DNA of 64,000 bases from JADZEM01 sp046328125 (GCA_046328125.1 JAXLXF010000007.1:169139-233138), one strand, 5' to 3'; shown: positions 15,730-24,415, counted from the stretch's first letter. The notes: generated by a model not told the origin, from the sequence alone. Numbers and translations are program-made.

Positions 15730-17322
15730 ATGGCCACGGCAACCTCGCAGGCGACTCCGGTCCGCTGGTGGGTCGGCGGAGACTGGAACGCCTTCTTTGG
15801 CTTGTTCACCAACGTCATTTTGAACGTGCTCGTGTTGAGCGGGCTGGTGCTCGGCGTCATCGAGATGCCGGGCGACGTCGTGTTCGGCCGAATCCTGCCG
15901 GCGCTGGGGATCGCGCTGCCGCTCGGGAACCTCTGGTACACCTTCCTGGCGGTCCAACTGGCGAAGAAGGAAGGCCGGTCTGACGTCACGGCGATGCCGT
16001 ACGGCCCGAGCGTGCCGCACATGTTCATCGTCGTGTTCCTGATCATGCTGCCGATCAAGCTGGCGAACCCCGGCCCGGACGGCTGGCGGCTGGCCTGGCA
16101 GGCCGGACTGGCCTGGTCGTTCGTGATCGGCGTGATCGTGCTGATCGGAGCGTTTATCGGCCCCACCATCCGCAAGTACACGCCGCGCGCCGCGATGCTC
16201 GGCACGCTGGCGGGCATCTCGCTGACGTTCATCTCGATGCGGCCGGCCTTCCAGAGCTGGGAAGCGCCGTGGATCGCGTTCATCACCCTCGGCATCATTC
16301 TGGTGAGCTGGATGGCGGGCGTGCGCCTGCCGATGAACCTGCCGGGCGGCCTGATCGCGGTCGCCATTGGGACGGCGATTGCCTGGATCGCGGCGCTGCT
16401 CAACCTGAGCGGCATGATGCAGCCGACTGAGGTCGGGAAGGCGTTCGGGAGCCTGGGTCTGCACATACCGAACCTTTCACTTGATGTGGTGACCGGCCTC
16501 GCCGGGATCGGACCGCTGCTGGTCACGGCGATCCCGCTCGGGATTTACAACTTCACCGAGGGGATGAACAACGTCGAGAGCGCCGAGGCGGCTGGCGACA
16601 GCTACAACCTGCGCCAGATCCTGCTGGCGGACGGCCTCGGCGCGGTGGTCGGCTCGTTCCTGGGGAGCCCGTTCCCGCCGGCGGTGTACATCGGGCACCC
16701 GGGCTGGAAGGCGATTGGCGGTCGGATCGGCTACTCGCTGGCGACGGGCATCGGGGTAGCGGTGGTCTGCTGGCTGGGACTGGTGGCGCTGCTGCTGGCG
16801 GTAGTCCCGCTGGTGGCGGTCCTGCCGATCCTGCTCTACATCGGCATCGTGATCACGGCGCAGGCGTTCGAGGCGACCCCGATCCGGCACGCGCCGGCAA
16901 TCGTGCTGGCGCTGGTCCCGAACCTGGCGGCCTGGGGCCAGAATCTGGTGGACAGCGCCCTGAACGCGGCCGGCACAAACGCCGCCAAGCTGGGCGCCGA
17001 GGCGATGGGCAAGGCCGGCCTGGTCTACGATGGCATGGCGATGCTCGGCGGCGGCGCGATCCTGGCCGGCATGGTGCTGGGGGCCATCGCGGCGTTCGTG
17101 ATCGACCGTGACTTCCGCTCGGCGGTGATTTACTGCGCGGCGGGAGCGGTGCTCTCGGCGATCGGGTTCATCCACGGCACGCAGCTGGAGGTCACGAAGA
17201 CCACGCTGACGATGGCGCTGGGGTACCTCGTGCTCGGCGCGGTGATCTGGGTGCTGACGCGCGGGGAGGCGCCGGCGCCGGTTGCAGCCGAGGAGGAGAC
17301 GGCGGTCGCCGCCGAGGCGTAG
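15730..17322 (+). CDS. NCS2/AzgA-type nucleobase permease
   Basis: The 530-residue integral membrane protein has about 12-13 hydrophobic segments. It has the xanthine/uracil/AzgA permease look: GDWNAFFGLFTNVILN at the N-terminus, AMPYGPSVPHMFIVVFLIM at about 95, PLGIYNFTEGMNNVESAEAAGDSYN at about 280 and GSPFPPAVYIGHPGWKAIGGR at about 315, the binding-site half-helix regions. The hydrophilic C-terminal tail is Ala/Glu-rich. Members take up purines, pyrimidines or related ring compounds with a cation. A strong AGAGGAGGAG lies 6 nt before the ATG. It sits 20 nt after the hydrolase and ends at a terminator, so it probably imports the substrate of the upstream enzymes. Confidence 0.85.
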   Translation: MATATSQATPVRWWVGGDWNAFFGLFTNVILNVLVLSGLVLGVIEMPGDVVFGRILPALGIALPLGNLWYTFLAVQLAKKEGRSDVTAMPYGPSVPHMFIVVFLIMLPIKLANPGPDGWRLAWQAGLAWSFVIGVIVLIGAFIGPTIRKYTPRAAMLGTLAGISLTFISMRPAFQSWEAPWIAFITLGIILVSWMAGVRLPMNLPGGLIAVAIGTAIAWIAALLNLSGMMQPTEVGKAFGSLGLHIPNLSLDVVTGLAGIGPLLVTAIPLGIYNFTEGMNNVESAEAAGDSYNLRQILLADGLGAVVGSFLGSPFPPAVYIGHPGWKAIGGRIGYSLATGIGVAVVCWLGLVALLLAVVPLVAVLPILLYIGIVITAQAFEATPIRHAPAIVLALVPNLAAWGQNLVDSALNAAGTNAAKLGAEAMGKAGLVYDGMAMLGGGAILAGMVLGAIAAFVIDRDFRSAVIYCAAGAVLSAIGFIHGTQLEVTKTTLTMALGYLVLGAVIWVLTRGEAPAPVAAEEETAVAAEA

Positions 17323-17344
17323 GTCATTGACCCCTCACCCCCAA

Positions 17345-17376
17345 CCCCCTCTCCCTTGCGAGGGAGAGGGGGCTTT
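17345..17376 (+). terminator. Intrinsic terminator after the permease
   Basis: A 12-bp perfect stem (17345-17356 with 17361-17372), loop TGCG, followed by CTTTCGTT, 22 nt after the permease stop. The CCCCCTCTCCCT arm is a repeat-type terminator also used, in variant form, at 28689. Confidence 0.7.
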
Positions 17377-17392
17377 CGTTGGAGACGAACGA

Positions 17393-17788
17393 GTGCCTGT
17401 CGAGCTGTTCGTGAATGGCACGCTGATGCGCGGCCTCGCTCTGCATCCGAATCTGGATGGCGCGGAGTTTCTCGGCGAGTTTCAGACGATTCCGTGCTAC
17501 CGCATCTACTCGATTGGGGACCGCCACCCTGGCATGTTCGAGCTGAATGAGGGCGAAGAGGGCGGCGTCTCGGTGCCTGGCGAGATGTACCGGCTGCCGG
17601 ACGAGGTGTGGGCGCGGGTGGAGGCCGGCGAGCCGCCGCACCTGTACAAGGGGCCGGTCAAGCTCTCCGACGGCAGAACCGTGGACGGCATTCTGTACCC
17701 ACGCGAGCTGGCCGAGGGCCACCACCGCGACATCTCGGAGTACGGCGGCTGGCGGGCGTACGCCGCGGCCAGGGACAGCAGCTCCTGA
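17393..17788 (+). CDS. Stand-alone allophanate-hydrolase C-terminal-like (gamma-glutamylcyclotransferase-fold) protein
   Basis: A 131-residue protein that aligns by eye with the C-terminal domain of allophanate hydrolase (AtzF/DUR1): VNGTLMRGLALHP at the start, CYRIYSIGDRHPGMFEL in the middle, LSDGRTVDGILYPRE, and the diagnostic DISEYGGWRAYAA at the end. In fused enzymes this domain acts on the N-carboxycarbamate made by the amidase half. Here no amidase domain is attached or adjacent. GTG 17393 has GGAG 8 nt upstream; the frame before it runs through the terminator and is not coding. Its place after the biuret-hydrolase-like gene supports an allophanate or carbamoyl-amide role. Confidence 0.75.
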   Translation: MPVELFVNGTLMRGLALHPNLDGAEFLGEFQTIPCYRIYSIGDRHPGMFELNEGEEGGVSVPGEMYRLPDEVWARVEAGEPPHLYKGPVKLSDGRTVDGILYPRELAEGHHRDISEYGGWRAYAAARDSSS

Positions 17789-17903
17789 TCGAAGGCTCGG
17801 CGTTCGGTGACCGTCTCATGCGGAGGTTGGCGCGGCTTCCGCGATGCTCGGCTGGCGTGGTACACCAGTATGAGCGCGTGTGTCGGTCGCGCTGGAGGCC
17901 GCT

Positions 17904-18074
17904 ATGGCACTGCCGCACGAATCAATCGAAGACGGGTCGCATGCGCCGAACGTCATCTTCATGGAAGATGATGATGAGGCGCACGCCTACTTCGACAAGA
18001 TGGCTCGCGATCTGGTCGGGATGAGCGGCGAGGAGTTCTTACGCCGCCTCGACTCTGGGGAGTGGACGAGGTGA
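17904..18074 (+). CDS. Small antitoxin-like hypothetical protein, probably frameshifted
   Basis: A 56-residue acidic protein with NVIFMEDDDEAHAYFDKMARDLVGMSGEEFLRRLDSGEWTR. The GEEFLRRxxSGE ending is common in small Chloroflexota proteins that continue with an aspartate-rich strand and a hydrophobic tail. Here the frame stops, but the -1 frame (GTG at 18071, stop at 18136) continues with IDDGEHRDHLFLASMRSFGE, which fits the missing tail. So a one-base shift, real or programmed, probably split the gene. ATG 17904 is chosen for GGAGG 6 nt upstream. The next gene is also broken. Confidence 0.55.
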   Translation: MALPHESIEDGSHAPNVIFMEDDDEAHAYFDKMARDLVGMSGEEFLRRLDSGEWTR

Positions 18075-18246
18075 TCGACGACGGCGAACACCGCGACCAT
18101 CTCTTCCTCGCGAGTATGCGCTCGTTTGGCGAGTAGATCTCCTCGCTCAGCTGTCCTGGACTTCATCGCGCCGTACAGCGATGTCCTACGATGTGTGACG
18201 AATGTCGGGTTCGTCGCGCGTGGCAGCCAGCCCGGTGGGCCGTACG

Positions 18247-18641
18247 ATGCCTGTGCAGCTCCAGGTCGGCGTTGCCGTTCTACGCCGAAGTCGCGGCCTG
18301 GACCCGATTCGATTCGAGGTGTCCATCACCTACACCGCTCGATCCAGCGACGGAGCGGCGAGGCTGGTGGGTCGCTAACCTAGCAGGCTGGGTGTACGAG
18401 ATCAGCACCCACGCCGGCGCTCCGATCTTTGACTTCCATTGGCATCCGACATCAGTGGCAGGTGACGTGGCCGCATGTCCATGCGTATGGGACGCATGAC
18501 GCCGTCGAGATGCACAAGCTGCACCCGCCGACCGGGCCAATCGCGGCAAGCCATGTGGTGCGCTTCCTGATCGACGACCTCGACGTGCTGCCCCACCGGT
18601 CGGACTGGCTCGCCGTGTTGGATCGCCACCCCGCAATGTGA
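18247..18641 (+). pseudogene. Frameshifted remnant of a conserved hypothetical (HWHP...WPHVH protein)
   Basis: Three successive frames join into one recognisable protein. Frame A from ATG 18247 gives FEVSITYTARSSDG before a stop at 18376. Frame B continues with ERRGWWVANLAGWVYEIS and APIFDFHWHP to about 18460. Frame C gives WPHVHAYGTHDAVEMHK, PPTGPIAASHVVRFLIDD and RSDWLAVL, ending at 18641. I recall intact proteins in related bacteria with this order (RWW, YHWHP, PHLH, PTG, VVRFLI), but no function is known. At least two frameshifts make it non-functional unless the assembly has errors here. Confidence 0.6.
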
Positions 18642-18682
18642 GAACCTGACGGCGACCCACTACGCGAGTCAGGGAGGATGAC

Positions 18683-19477
18683 GTGGCCGAGGCAACGTCG
18701 TTGGCGGGGAAGCTGGCGCTGGTGACCGGCGCCGGCATGGGCATCGGGCAGGGGATCGCGCTGGAGCTGGCGCGGCAGGGCGCGGACGTGGCGGTCCACT
18801 ACGCCGGCAGCGAGCAGGGCGCCCGCGAGACCGTCAAGCAGATCGAAGCGATGGGACGGCGCTCGGTGGCGATCCAGGGGCGGCTCGGCGAGGTCGAACA
18901 GTGCCGCCGGGTGGTCCGCGAGGCGATCGACGCGCTCGGCGGGCTGGACGTGCTGGTGAACAACGCCGGCGTCACGCGCGCGCTCGACTTCCTGGAGACG
19001 CCCCAGGAGGTCTACGACGAGGTGTTCAACCTCAACATGCGCGGCTACTTCTTCTGCGCGCAGGACGCCGCGAAGAGCATGCTTCAGCGTGGCGGCGGCT
19101 CGATTGTCAACATTACGTCGGTGCACGGCGGCGGCGGGTTCCCGCGCCACGCAGCCTACGCGGGCACGAAGGGCGCGATTATCGCCTTTACGCGCGAGCT
19201 GGCCATCGAGCTGGCCCCACACCACATCCGGGTGAACGCCATCGGCCCGGGCATCATCGAAGTGCCCCGCTACTTCGACATTCCGGACTACACCCGCGAA
19301 TTCGGCAACAGCATGGTGCCGTGGGGCCGCGTTGGGACGCCGGCCGACTGCGGGCACGCGGCGGCGTTCCTCGCCTCGGACGCCGCCGACTTCATCACCG
19401 GCCAGACCCTCTACGTGGACGGCGGCACGAATGCCCGCATGGGGCTCTGGTGGGACCAGGGGGATAAGGCCCAGTAG
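18683..19477 (+). CDS. Short-chain dehydrogenase/reductase (SDR)
   Basis: A 264-residue classical SDR: cofactor loop TGAGMGIG (14-21), NNAG at about 93, catalytic Ser in NITSVHG and the YxxxK pair in AAYAGTKGA (about 155-159), and the C-terminal GQTLYVDGG. This group oxidises or reduces sugar and alcohol hydroxyls with NAD(P). The GTG at 18683 follows GGGAGG at good spacing. The next gene is an acid-sugar dehydratase homologue, so a sugar-acid oxidation role is plausible. A 7-copy heptamer array follows the stop. Confidence 0.88.
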   Translation: MAEATSLAGKLALVTGAGMGIGQGIALELARQGADVAVHYAGSEQGARETVKQIEAMGRRSVAIQGRLGEVEQCRRVVREAIDALGGLDVLVNNAGVTRALDFLETPQEVYDEVFNLNMRGYFFCAQDAAKSMLQRGGGSIVNITSVHGGGGFPRHAAYAGTKGAIIAFTRELAIELAPHHIRVNAIGPGIIEVPRYFDIPDYTREFGNSMVPWGRVGTPADCGHAAAFLASDAADFITGQTLYVDGGTNARMGLWWDQGDKAQ

Positions 19478-19526
19478 CGAGGGGCGAGGGGCGAGGGGCG
19501 AGGGGCGAGGGGCGAGGGGCGAGGGG
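19478..19526. repeat. Tandem heptamer array, CGAGGGG x7
   Basis: Seven perfect head-to-tail copies of CGAGGGG begin directly after the SDR stop codon. Confidence 0.85.
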
Positions 19527-19593
19527 CGCTGAATCGTATCTACTCGTCGCCGTGGTACCCTGCCGGCGCACACAGAAGCGGAGGTGGCTGACC

Positions 19594-20745
19594 GTGAAGG
19601 TCACCGGAGTTGAGACGTTCATCGTCCATCCGAACGGACGAGGCAAGAACCTGCTCTTCGTCAAGGTGAACACCGACGAGGGTATCCACGGCTGGGGCGA
19701 GGCGTACACCCAGGCCGACCGCGACCGCTCGATCGAGATCTCGGTCCACGAGATGGCCAACTATCTGGTGGGCCGCGACCCGTTCGCCATCAAGCACTTC
19801 ACCCAGTGGGCGTACCTGGACTTCCTGGGCAAGCGCGGCTCGATGGAATGCTACTCGGCGATCAGCGCGCTGGAGCACGCGATGTGGGACATCGCGGGCA
19901 AGGCGTGCGGCCAGCCGGTCTACAACCTGCTCGGCGGTCCCTGCCGCGACAAGGTCCGAGTCTACGCGAACGGCTGGGGCGACGGCGGCAAAGACCCCCA
20001 CGCCACCGCTGCCCGCGCCCTGGAGATCATCGAGCAGGGCTTCACGGCGCTGAAGTGGGACCCGTTCCCGAACCCGTGGCGCGCCTACATCGACAAGGAC
20101 CAGGAGCGGGCCGCCATCGAGGGCGTACGAATCATGCGCGAGACGGTCGGGCCGAACATCGACCTGATGGTGGAGGTCCACCGACGGCTGGCCCCGATCA
20201 ACGCGATCCGTGTCGCGAACGAGATCGAGCAGTACCGCCCGTACTGGTTCGAGGAGCCGGTTTCGGCGCGCAACTTGGACGCGATGGCCGAGGTCCGTGG
20301 CAAGATCAACCTGCCGATCATGACCGGCGAGGAGCTGTACACCAAGACCGAGTTCCGCGAGGTGTTCGAGCGCCGCGCCGCCGACATCCTCAATCCCGAC
20401 GTCTGCAACGTGGGCGGAATTCTGGAGCTGAAGGAGATCGCGGCGATGGCCGAGGCCCACCTCGTCGCGATGTCGCCGCACAACTACAACAGCACCATGA
20501 TCGGGCTCGCCGCGACGGTCCACGCCGCCGCCACGATGCCGAACTTCCTCATCACCGAGTATTTCGTCAACTTCGAGGGACTCGGCAAGGAGATCGCGCG
20601 GCCGCCGCTGCTCCAGAAGGACGGCTACGTGGCCCTGCCGACGACGCCCGGCCTGGGCATCGACCTGGACGAGGACGCGCTGCGGGCGCACGCCTACCAG
20701 CACTTCCGCCCGCGCAGCATCCGCCAGTACGGCGACGAGCCGTAA
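19594..20745 (+). CDS. Mandelate racemase/muconate lactonizing family protein, acid-sugar dehydratase-like
   Basis: A 383-residue enolase-superfamily enzyme. The N-terminal capping domain carries VETFIVHPNGRGKNLLFVKV and GWGEAYTQ; the barrel has ALKWDPFPNP, metal-ligand strands DLMVEVHRR, WFEEPV and MTGEELYTK, and a late SPHNYNSTMIG. The layout resembles galactonate/arabinonate dehydratases, which remove water from sugar acids; the substrate is not certain. GTG 19594 follows GGAGG and starts right at the first beta strand. It lies between an SDR and a CoA transferase, consistent with sugar-acid catabolism. Confidence 0.87.
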   Translation: MKVTGVETFIVHPNGRGKNLLFVKVNTDEGIHGWGEAYTQADRDRSIEISVHEMANYLVGRDPFAIKHFTQWAYLDFLGKRGSMECYSAISALEHAMWDIAGKACGQPVYNLLGGPCRDKVRVYANGWGDGGKDPHATAARALEIIEQGFTALKWDPFPNPWRAYIDKDQERAAIEGVRIMRETVGPNIDLMVEVHRRLAPINAIRVANEIEQYRPYWFEEPVSARNLDAMAEVRGKINLPIMTGEELYTKTEFREVFERRAADILNPDVCNVGGILELKEIAAMAEAHLVAMSPHNYNSTMIGLAATVHAAATMPNFLITEYFVNFEGLGKEIARPPLLQKDGYVALPTTPGLGIDLDEDALRAHAYQHFRPRSIRQYGDEP

Positions 20746-20753
20746 GTCCTACC

Positions 20754-20785
20754 CGGTCGGCCGGGTCATACGCCCCGGCCGACCG
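20754..20785 (+). other. Intergenic hairpin after the dehydratase gene
   Basis: A 12-bp perfect stem (20754-20765 with 20774-20785) and 8-nt loop begin 9 nt after the stop. There is no T-run, so it may be a factor-assisted terminator or 3' stabiliser. Confidence 0.5.
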
Positions 20786-20858
20786 TCGAGGCTCGTCAGG
20801 CGTGACCCAGGCGGGCACGAGCGGAACGCCACCGGGCTGGATCAAGGAGGATCTGGAC

Positions 20859-22046
20859 ATGGGCGACGGAACCCGACCGCTTGACGGTATCCGCGTGTTG
20901 GATCTCGGCCGGCACCAGGCCGGCCCCCGCTGCGCCCAGGTGTTGGCCCGCCTCGGCGCGGAGGTGATCAAGATCGAGCGCCTCGAAGGTGAGGAGACCC
21001 GCGCCCACGGACCGTGGGCGAACGGCCAGAGCGCGTACTTCGTCCAGTACAACAGCGGCAAGAAGTCTCTCGCGATGGACCTGCGACAGGAGCGGGCCAA
21101 AGCTATCCTGCGCGATCTGGTGAAGGTCTCCGACGTCTTTCTCCAGAATTTCCGCCCTGGCACCATCGACAAGATGGGCTTCGGCTACGACGTTCTGACG
21201 GAGCTGAATCCCCGGATCATCATGGTCAACGTCTCGGCGTACGGCCAGTTCGGCCCGTACAGCGAACGGATCGGCTACGACCCGATCGGCCAGGCGATGT
21301 CCGGGATCATGATGGTGACCGGCCAGGAGGGCATGCCGCCGATCCAGACCGGCGTCCCGATCATCGACCGCACCACCGCCCTGCACGCCGCCATCGGGAC
21401 GCTTGCCGCCATTGTCGAGCGCTCGGTCTCCGGCAAAGGCCAGACCATCGACGTCTGCCTGGCCGACAGCGGCTACAGCCTGACCGAGATCCCGATCACG
21501 GCCCAGCATGGGGGCGGCACGCTGCCGCCGCGCGGGGCTGGCGGCGGCGCACCTCCGAGCGGCGTCTATCCGTGCCGCGATGGCTGGGTGCTCATCTCGG
21601 CGGGCGACCAGCACCAGTGGCCGCGCGTGTGCCGGGCGCTGGGCAAGCCGGAGTGGCTCGACGACCCGCGCTTCACGGAGCGGAGGGTCCGCCAGCAGCA
21701 CGGTTCCGTCGTCGCCGAGGCCGTCAAGGCCGTCCTCGCCGATCTGACCATGCAGCAGGCGATCGACCACTTCACGAAGCACGACATCACCGCCGCGCCG
21801 GTCAACACCATCGCCCAGGCCGAAGCCGATCCGCATCCCTGGGAGCGGCGCGTGCTGGTCGAGGTGCCTGACCCGATCGCCGGCACGATCTCGGTCTCCG
21901 GCGACTTCTGGCACTTCGGCCGCAGCGAGGTCGTCGTCGGCTCAACCCCAACGGTCGGCCAGCATACTGAGGAGCTGCTGACCGACCTTCTCGGCCTCAC
22001 GCCAGACCAGATATCCGAGCTGCGGGAGGCACGAGTCGTCGTCTGA
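20859..22046 (+). CDS. CaiB/BaiF family (class III) CoA transferase
   Basis: The 395-residue class III CoA transferase begins PLDGIRVLDLGRHQAGPRCAQVLARLGAEVIKIE, the family's N-terminal signature, followed by LQNFRPGTIDKMGFGYDVL, NVSAYGQFGPYSERIGYDPIGQAMSG and GQTIDVCLADSG, where the catalytic Asp lies. It moves CoA between carboxylic acids; the substrate cannot be read from sequence. ATG 20859 has AAGGAGG 8 nt upstream. A second paralogue is at 31433. It stands between a sugar-acid dehydratase and a binding lipoprotein. Confidence 0.92.
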   Translation: MGDGTRPLDGIRVLDLGRHQAGPRCAQVLARLGAEVIKIERLEGEETRAHGPWANGQSAYFVQYNSGKKSLAMDLRQERAKAILRDLVKVSDVFLQNFRPGTIDKMGFGYDVLTELNPRIIMVNVSAYGQFGPYSERIGYDPIGQAMSGIMMVTGQEGMPPIQTGVPIIDRTTALHAAIGTLAAIVERSVSGKGQTIDVCLADSGYSLTEIPITAQHGGGTLPPRGAGGGAPPSGVYPCRDGWVLISAGDQHQWPRVCRALGKPEWLDDPRFTERRVRQQHGSVVAEAVKAVLADLTMQQAIDHFTKHDITAAPVNTIAQAEADPHPWERRVLVEVPDPIAGTISVSGDFWHFGRSEVVVGSTPTVGQHTEELLTDLLGLTPDQISELREARVVV

Positions 22047-22118
22047 GGCACCTGAGCGAACGGTTTCGGCCGAGCGAAGCTACGCGTTGAGAGCGACCCA
22101 GTTCGATGGAGAACGCCG

Positions 22119-23870
22119 ATGGTCATCTATCGCGGAAACCCGAGCCGACTCGTCTGTCATCTTCGGCTGTGCATGACAGTGCTGGTTGTCATCAGCCTGC
22201 TGACCGCCTGTGCGCCAGCGCCGCCCGCGGCGCCGACGGCTGCTCCCGCAAAGCCCGCCGAGGCCGCCAAGCCTACCGAGGCCGCCAAGCCTACCGAGGC
22301 GGCGAAGCCGGCCGCGCCAGCCGCCACGACGGCCCCCGCCGCCACGACGGCCCCCGCCGCCGCCGCGCCCGCGAAGCCCACCGAAGCGGCAAAGCCCGCT
22401 GAGGCCGCCAAGCCCGCTGGGGGCGCCGCGCCGAAGGGTCAGCTCGTGATGGTCGTCGAGTCCGAGCCGGACACGATCGTGACCAAGAACGCCAGCACGA
22501 ATATCGCCTATCTGGTGCTGGACAACGTCTACGACCACCTGACCTTCCGCGACTGGTCCTCCGGCGAGCCGAAGATCGTCCCCGAGCTGGCCGAGAGCTG
22601 GACCAGGCCAGACCCGAACACCTGGCGCTTCAAGCTTCGCCAGGGCGTCACGTTTCACAACGGCGAGAAATTCACTGCCGACGCGGTGGTCGCCGCCGTC
22701 GAGGACATCGTCAACCCGGCTGAGCCAGGCACGTCGCTCGGCGAGTACGGCTTCCTGAAGTCTGCGACGAAGGTTGACGATTTCACCGTCGAGATCATCA
22801 CCAGCCAGCCAGACGCGATCTTGCCGGCCCGGATGACGCGCTTCCCGATCCCGGCGCCCGGGTGGCTCAAGAGCGTCGATCCCCAGAAGCGCACGGTCAC
22901 TGCCGTCGGCAGCGGGCCATACACCCTGGTCGAATGGCAGCAGGGGAGCCATCTCCTGCTCAAGGCCAACCCGAAGTATTGGGGGCCGAAGAAGGCGACG
23001 ATCGACGAGATCAAGATCCTCGGCCGAAAGGAGGCCGCCGTCCGGGCCGGCATGGCCCAGACTGGCGAGGCGACCCTCGCATACCTGATCCCGGCCGAGA
23101 TGCGGCAGCAGATGCCACAGACGATCATCGAGCCGACGATGGAGTCGCCGAGCGTCCGCCTCAACCCGCAACACCCCGTCCTGAAGGACATCCGGGTGCG
23201 GCAGGCGATCGTGAGCGCCATCGACACGAAGGGGATCATCGATGCGCTCTACCCGGGCGGGGTCGCGGTGCCGCTCAAGGGTCAGCTCATCCGCAAGGGC
23301 TCGGTCGGCTACAACGCCAGCATGCAGGACTACCCGTATCAGCCGGACCTGGCCAAGAAGCTGATCCAGGAGGCCGGCGCCACCGGCACCAAACTCGAGA
23401 TTGTCACCCGCCCGAATTACTTTCCGAAGGCGAGCGAGGTGACCGAGATCGTCGCCAACTCGCTCAAAGAGATCGGGCTCGAGGTTTCGATCAGACCGCT
23501 GGAGATCGCGCAGTGGAATGAGGCGCTCCGGGCCGTCAAACCGGATCAGGCCCAGACTGACCTGCTCCTGCGCAGCCCGAGCAACCCGGTCCTCGACAGC
23601 TCCCGTGTGGTCGACCAGTCGTACATGTGCGGGGCGCGCTTCTCGCTGATCTGCGACCCGAAGCTCGACCAAATGCTGAAGGATGCCGGCGGGCAGACCG
23701 GCGAGGAGCGCGACAAGACATACCAGGCGGCCTGGGCCTACGCCTACGATCAGTACTGGTTCATCCCGCTTTTTGGGCTCGACTACGTCCACGGAGCCTC
23801 GACGAAGCTGAAGTGGACCCCGCATTCCGACGGCATCACCCTCTTCACCGACATGACCCTGGCGGACTGA
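22119..23870 (+). CDS. ABC transporter substrate-binding lipoprotein, family 5 (oligopeptide/nickel type)
   Basis: A 583-residue lipoprotein: membrane segment LCMTVLVVISLL followed by lipobox LLTAC (Cys31), then a flexible linker to about residue 105 made of repeated EAAKP/TEAAKP/TTAPAA units, then the SBP_bac_5 fold with LAESWTRPDPNTWRFKLRQGVTFHNGEKFTADAVV and VRQAIVSAIDTKGIID. It would be anchored on the outer face of the membrane and deliver peptides or similar ligands to a permease. No permease or ATPase gene is adjacent, so it is an orphan. The tandem linker repeats are prone to length change. Confidence 0.9.
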   Translation: MVIYRGNPSRLVCHLRLCMTVLVVISLLTACAPAPPAAPTAAPAKPAEAAKPTEAAKPTEAAKPAAPAATTAPAATTAPAAAAPAKPTEAAKPAEAAKPAGGAAPKGQLVMVVESEPDTIVTKNASTNIAYLVLDNVYDHLTFRDWSSGEPKIVPELAESWTRPDPNTWRFKLRQGVTFHNGEKFTADAVVAAVEDIVNPAEPGTSLGEYGFLKSATKVDDFTVEIITSQPDAILPARMTRFPIPAPGWLKSVDPQKRTVTAVGSGPYTLVEWQQGSHLLLKANPKYWGPKKATIDEIKILGRKEAAVRAGMAQTGEATLAYLIPAEMRQQMPQTIIEPTMESPSVRLNPQHPVLKDIRVRQAIVSAIDTKGIIDALYPGGVAVPLKGQLIRKGSVGYNASMQDYPYQPDLAKKLIQEAGATGTKLEIVTRPNYFPKASEVTEIVANSLKEIGLEVSIRPLEIAQWNEALRAVKPDQAQTDLLLRSPSNPVLDSSRVVDQSYMCGARFSLICDPKLDQMLKDAGGQTGEERDKTYQAAWAYAYDQYWFIPLFGLDYVHGASTKLKWTPHSDGITLFTDMTLAD

Positions 23871-23898
23871 GCGGCGGACACTTCACTACGCGAACACC

Positions 23899-23945
23899 AG
23901 CAGAGAGTGAGAGTGGATCATCCCCGCACACTCTCACTCTCTGCT
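23899..23945. terminator. Bidirectional terminator between convergent genes
   Basis: A 17-bp perfect stem (23899-23915 with 23929-23945) and 13-nt loop lie midway between the lipoprotein stop (23870) and the cupin stop (23958), which face each other. T-tracts are short. Confidence 0.65.
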
Positions 23946-23957
23946 CTCTACTCTCCG

Positions 23958-24254
23958 CTACGCCTTCAGCTCCGTCTCGACGAAGACCACCTCAAAGGCG
24001 TTGTCGTTGACCACCTCGTGCTCGACGCCGGCGGTCCGGAAATACGCCTGACCGGTGATCAGCTCGCCGGCCATCTCACCGGTCGGCGTCAGGATGCGCA
24101 GGCGCGCGGTGGTCATCGGCACCACCACGTAGTCGTACTCGTGGCGGTGGAAGCCGGTCGTCGTGCCGGGAGGAAAGCGCCACTCGGTGACGCGGACCCG
24201 GTCGTTGTCAATTTGAACGGTCGGGATGGCCGGCGGCCGGGACGGAGCGGACAT
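23958..24254 (-). CDS. Cupin-domain protein
   Basis: A 98-residue single-domain cupin: VRVTEWRFPPGTTTGFHRHEYDYVVVPM contains the HxHxxxD/E-type metal ligands, and the second motif region is GVEHEVVNDNAFEVVFVE. Small cupins of this sort are often regulators or sugar-binding/isomerising enzymes; no specific function is assigned. The ATG at 24254 has GAGGTAT upstream. It is monocistronic and converges on the binding-lipoprotein gene. Confidence 0.8.
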   Translation of the reverse strand: MSAPSRPPAIPTVQIDNDRVRVTEWRFPPGTTTGFHRHEYDYVVVPMTTARLRILTPTGEMAGELITGQAYFRTAGVEHEVVNDNAFEVVFVETELKA

Positions 24255-24291
24255 CGGTATACCTCGCGTTTTTCGGCACGATAGCCGAAAC

Positions 24292-24330
24292 GACGAAGGA
24301 GCCGGAGCGGTGTGCCCTGGCTCCTTCGTC
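24292..24330 (-). terminator. Hairpin terminator for the exported-protein gene
   Basis: A 12-bp perfect stem (24292-24303 with 24319-24330), 15-nt loop, lies 90 nt downstream of the gene ending at 24420. A smaller TTCGGC/GCCGAA stem is next to it at about 24271-24287, in front of the cupin start. Confidence 0.45.
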
Positions 24331-24382
24331 TATCGTTCGATCGTCCTCGCCCCTTGGAAGCGTGTCCGGTAAAGAATCGCTC

Positions 24383-24415
<33 letters not shown>

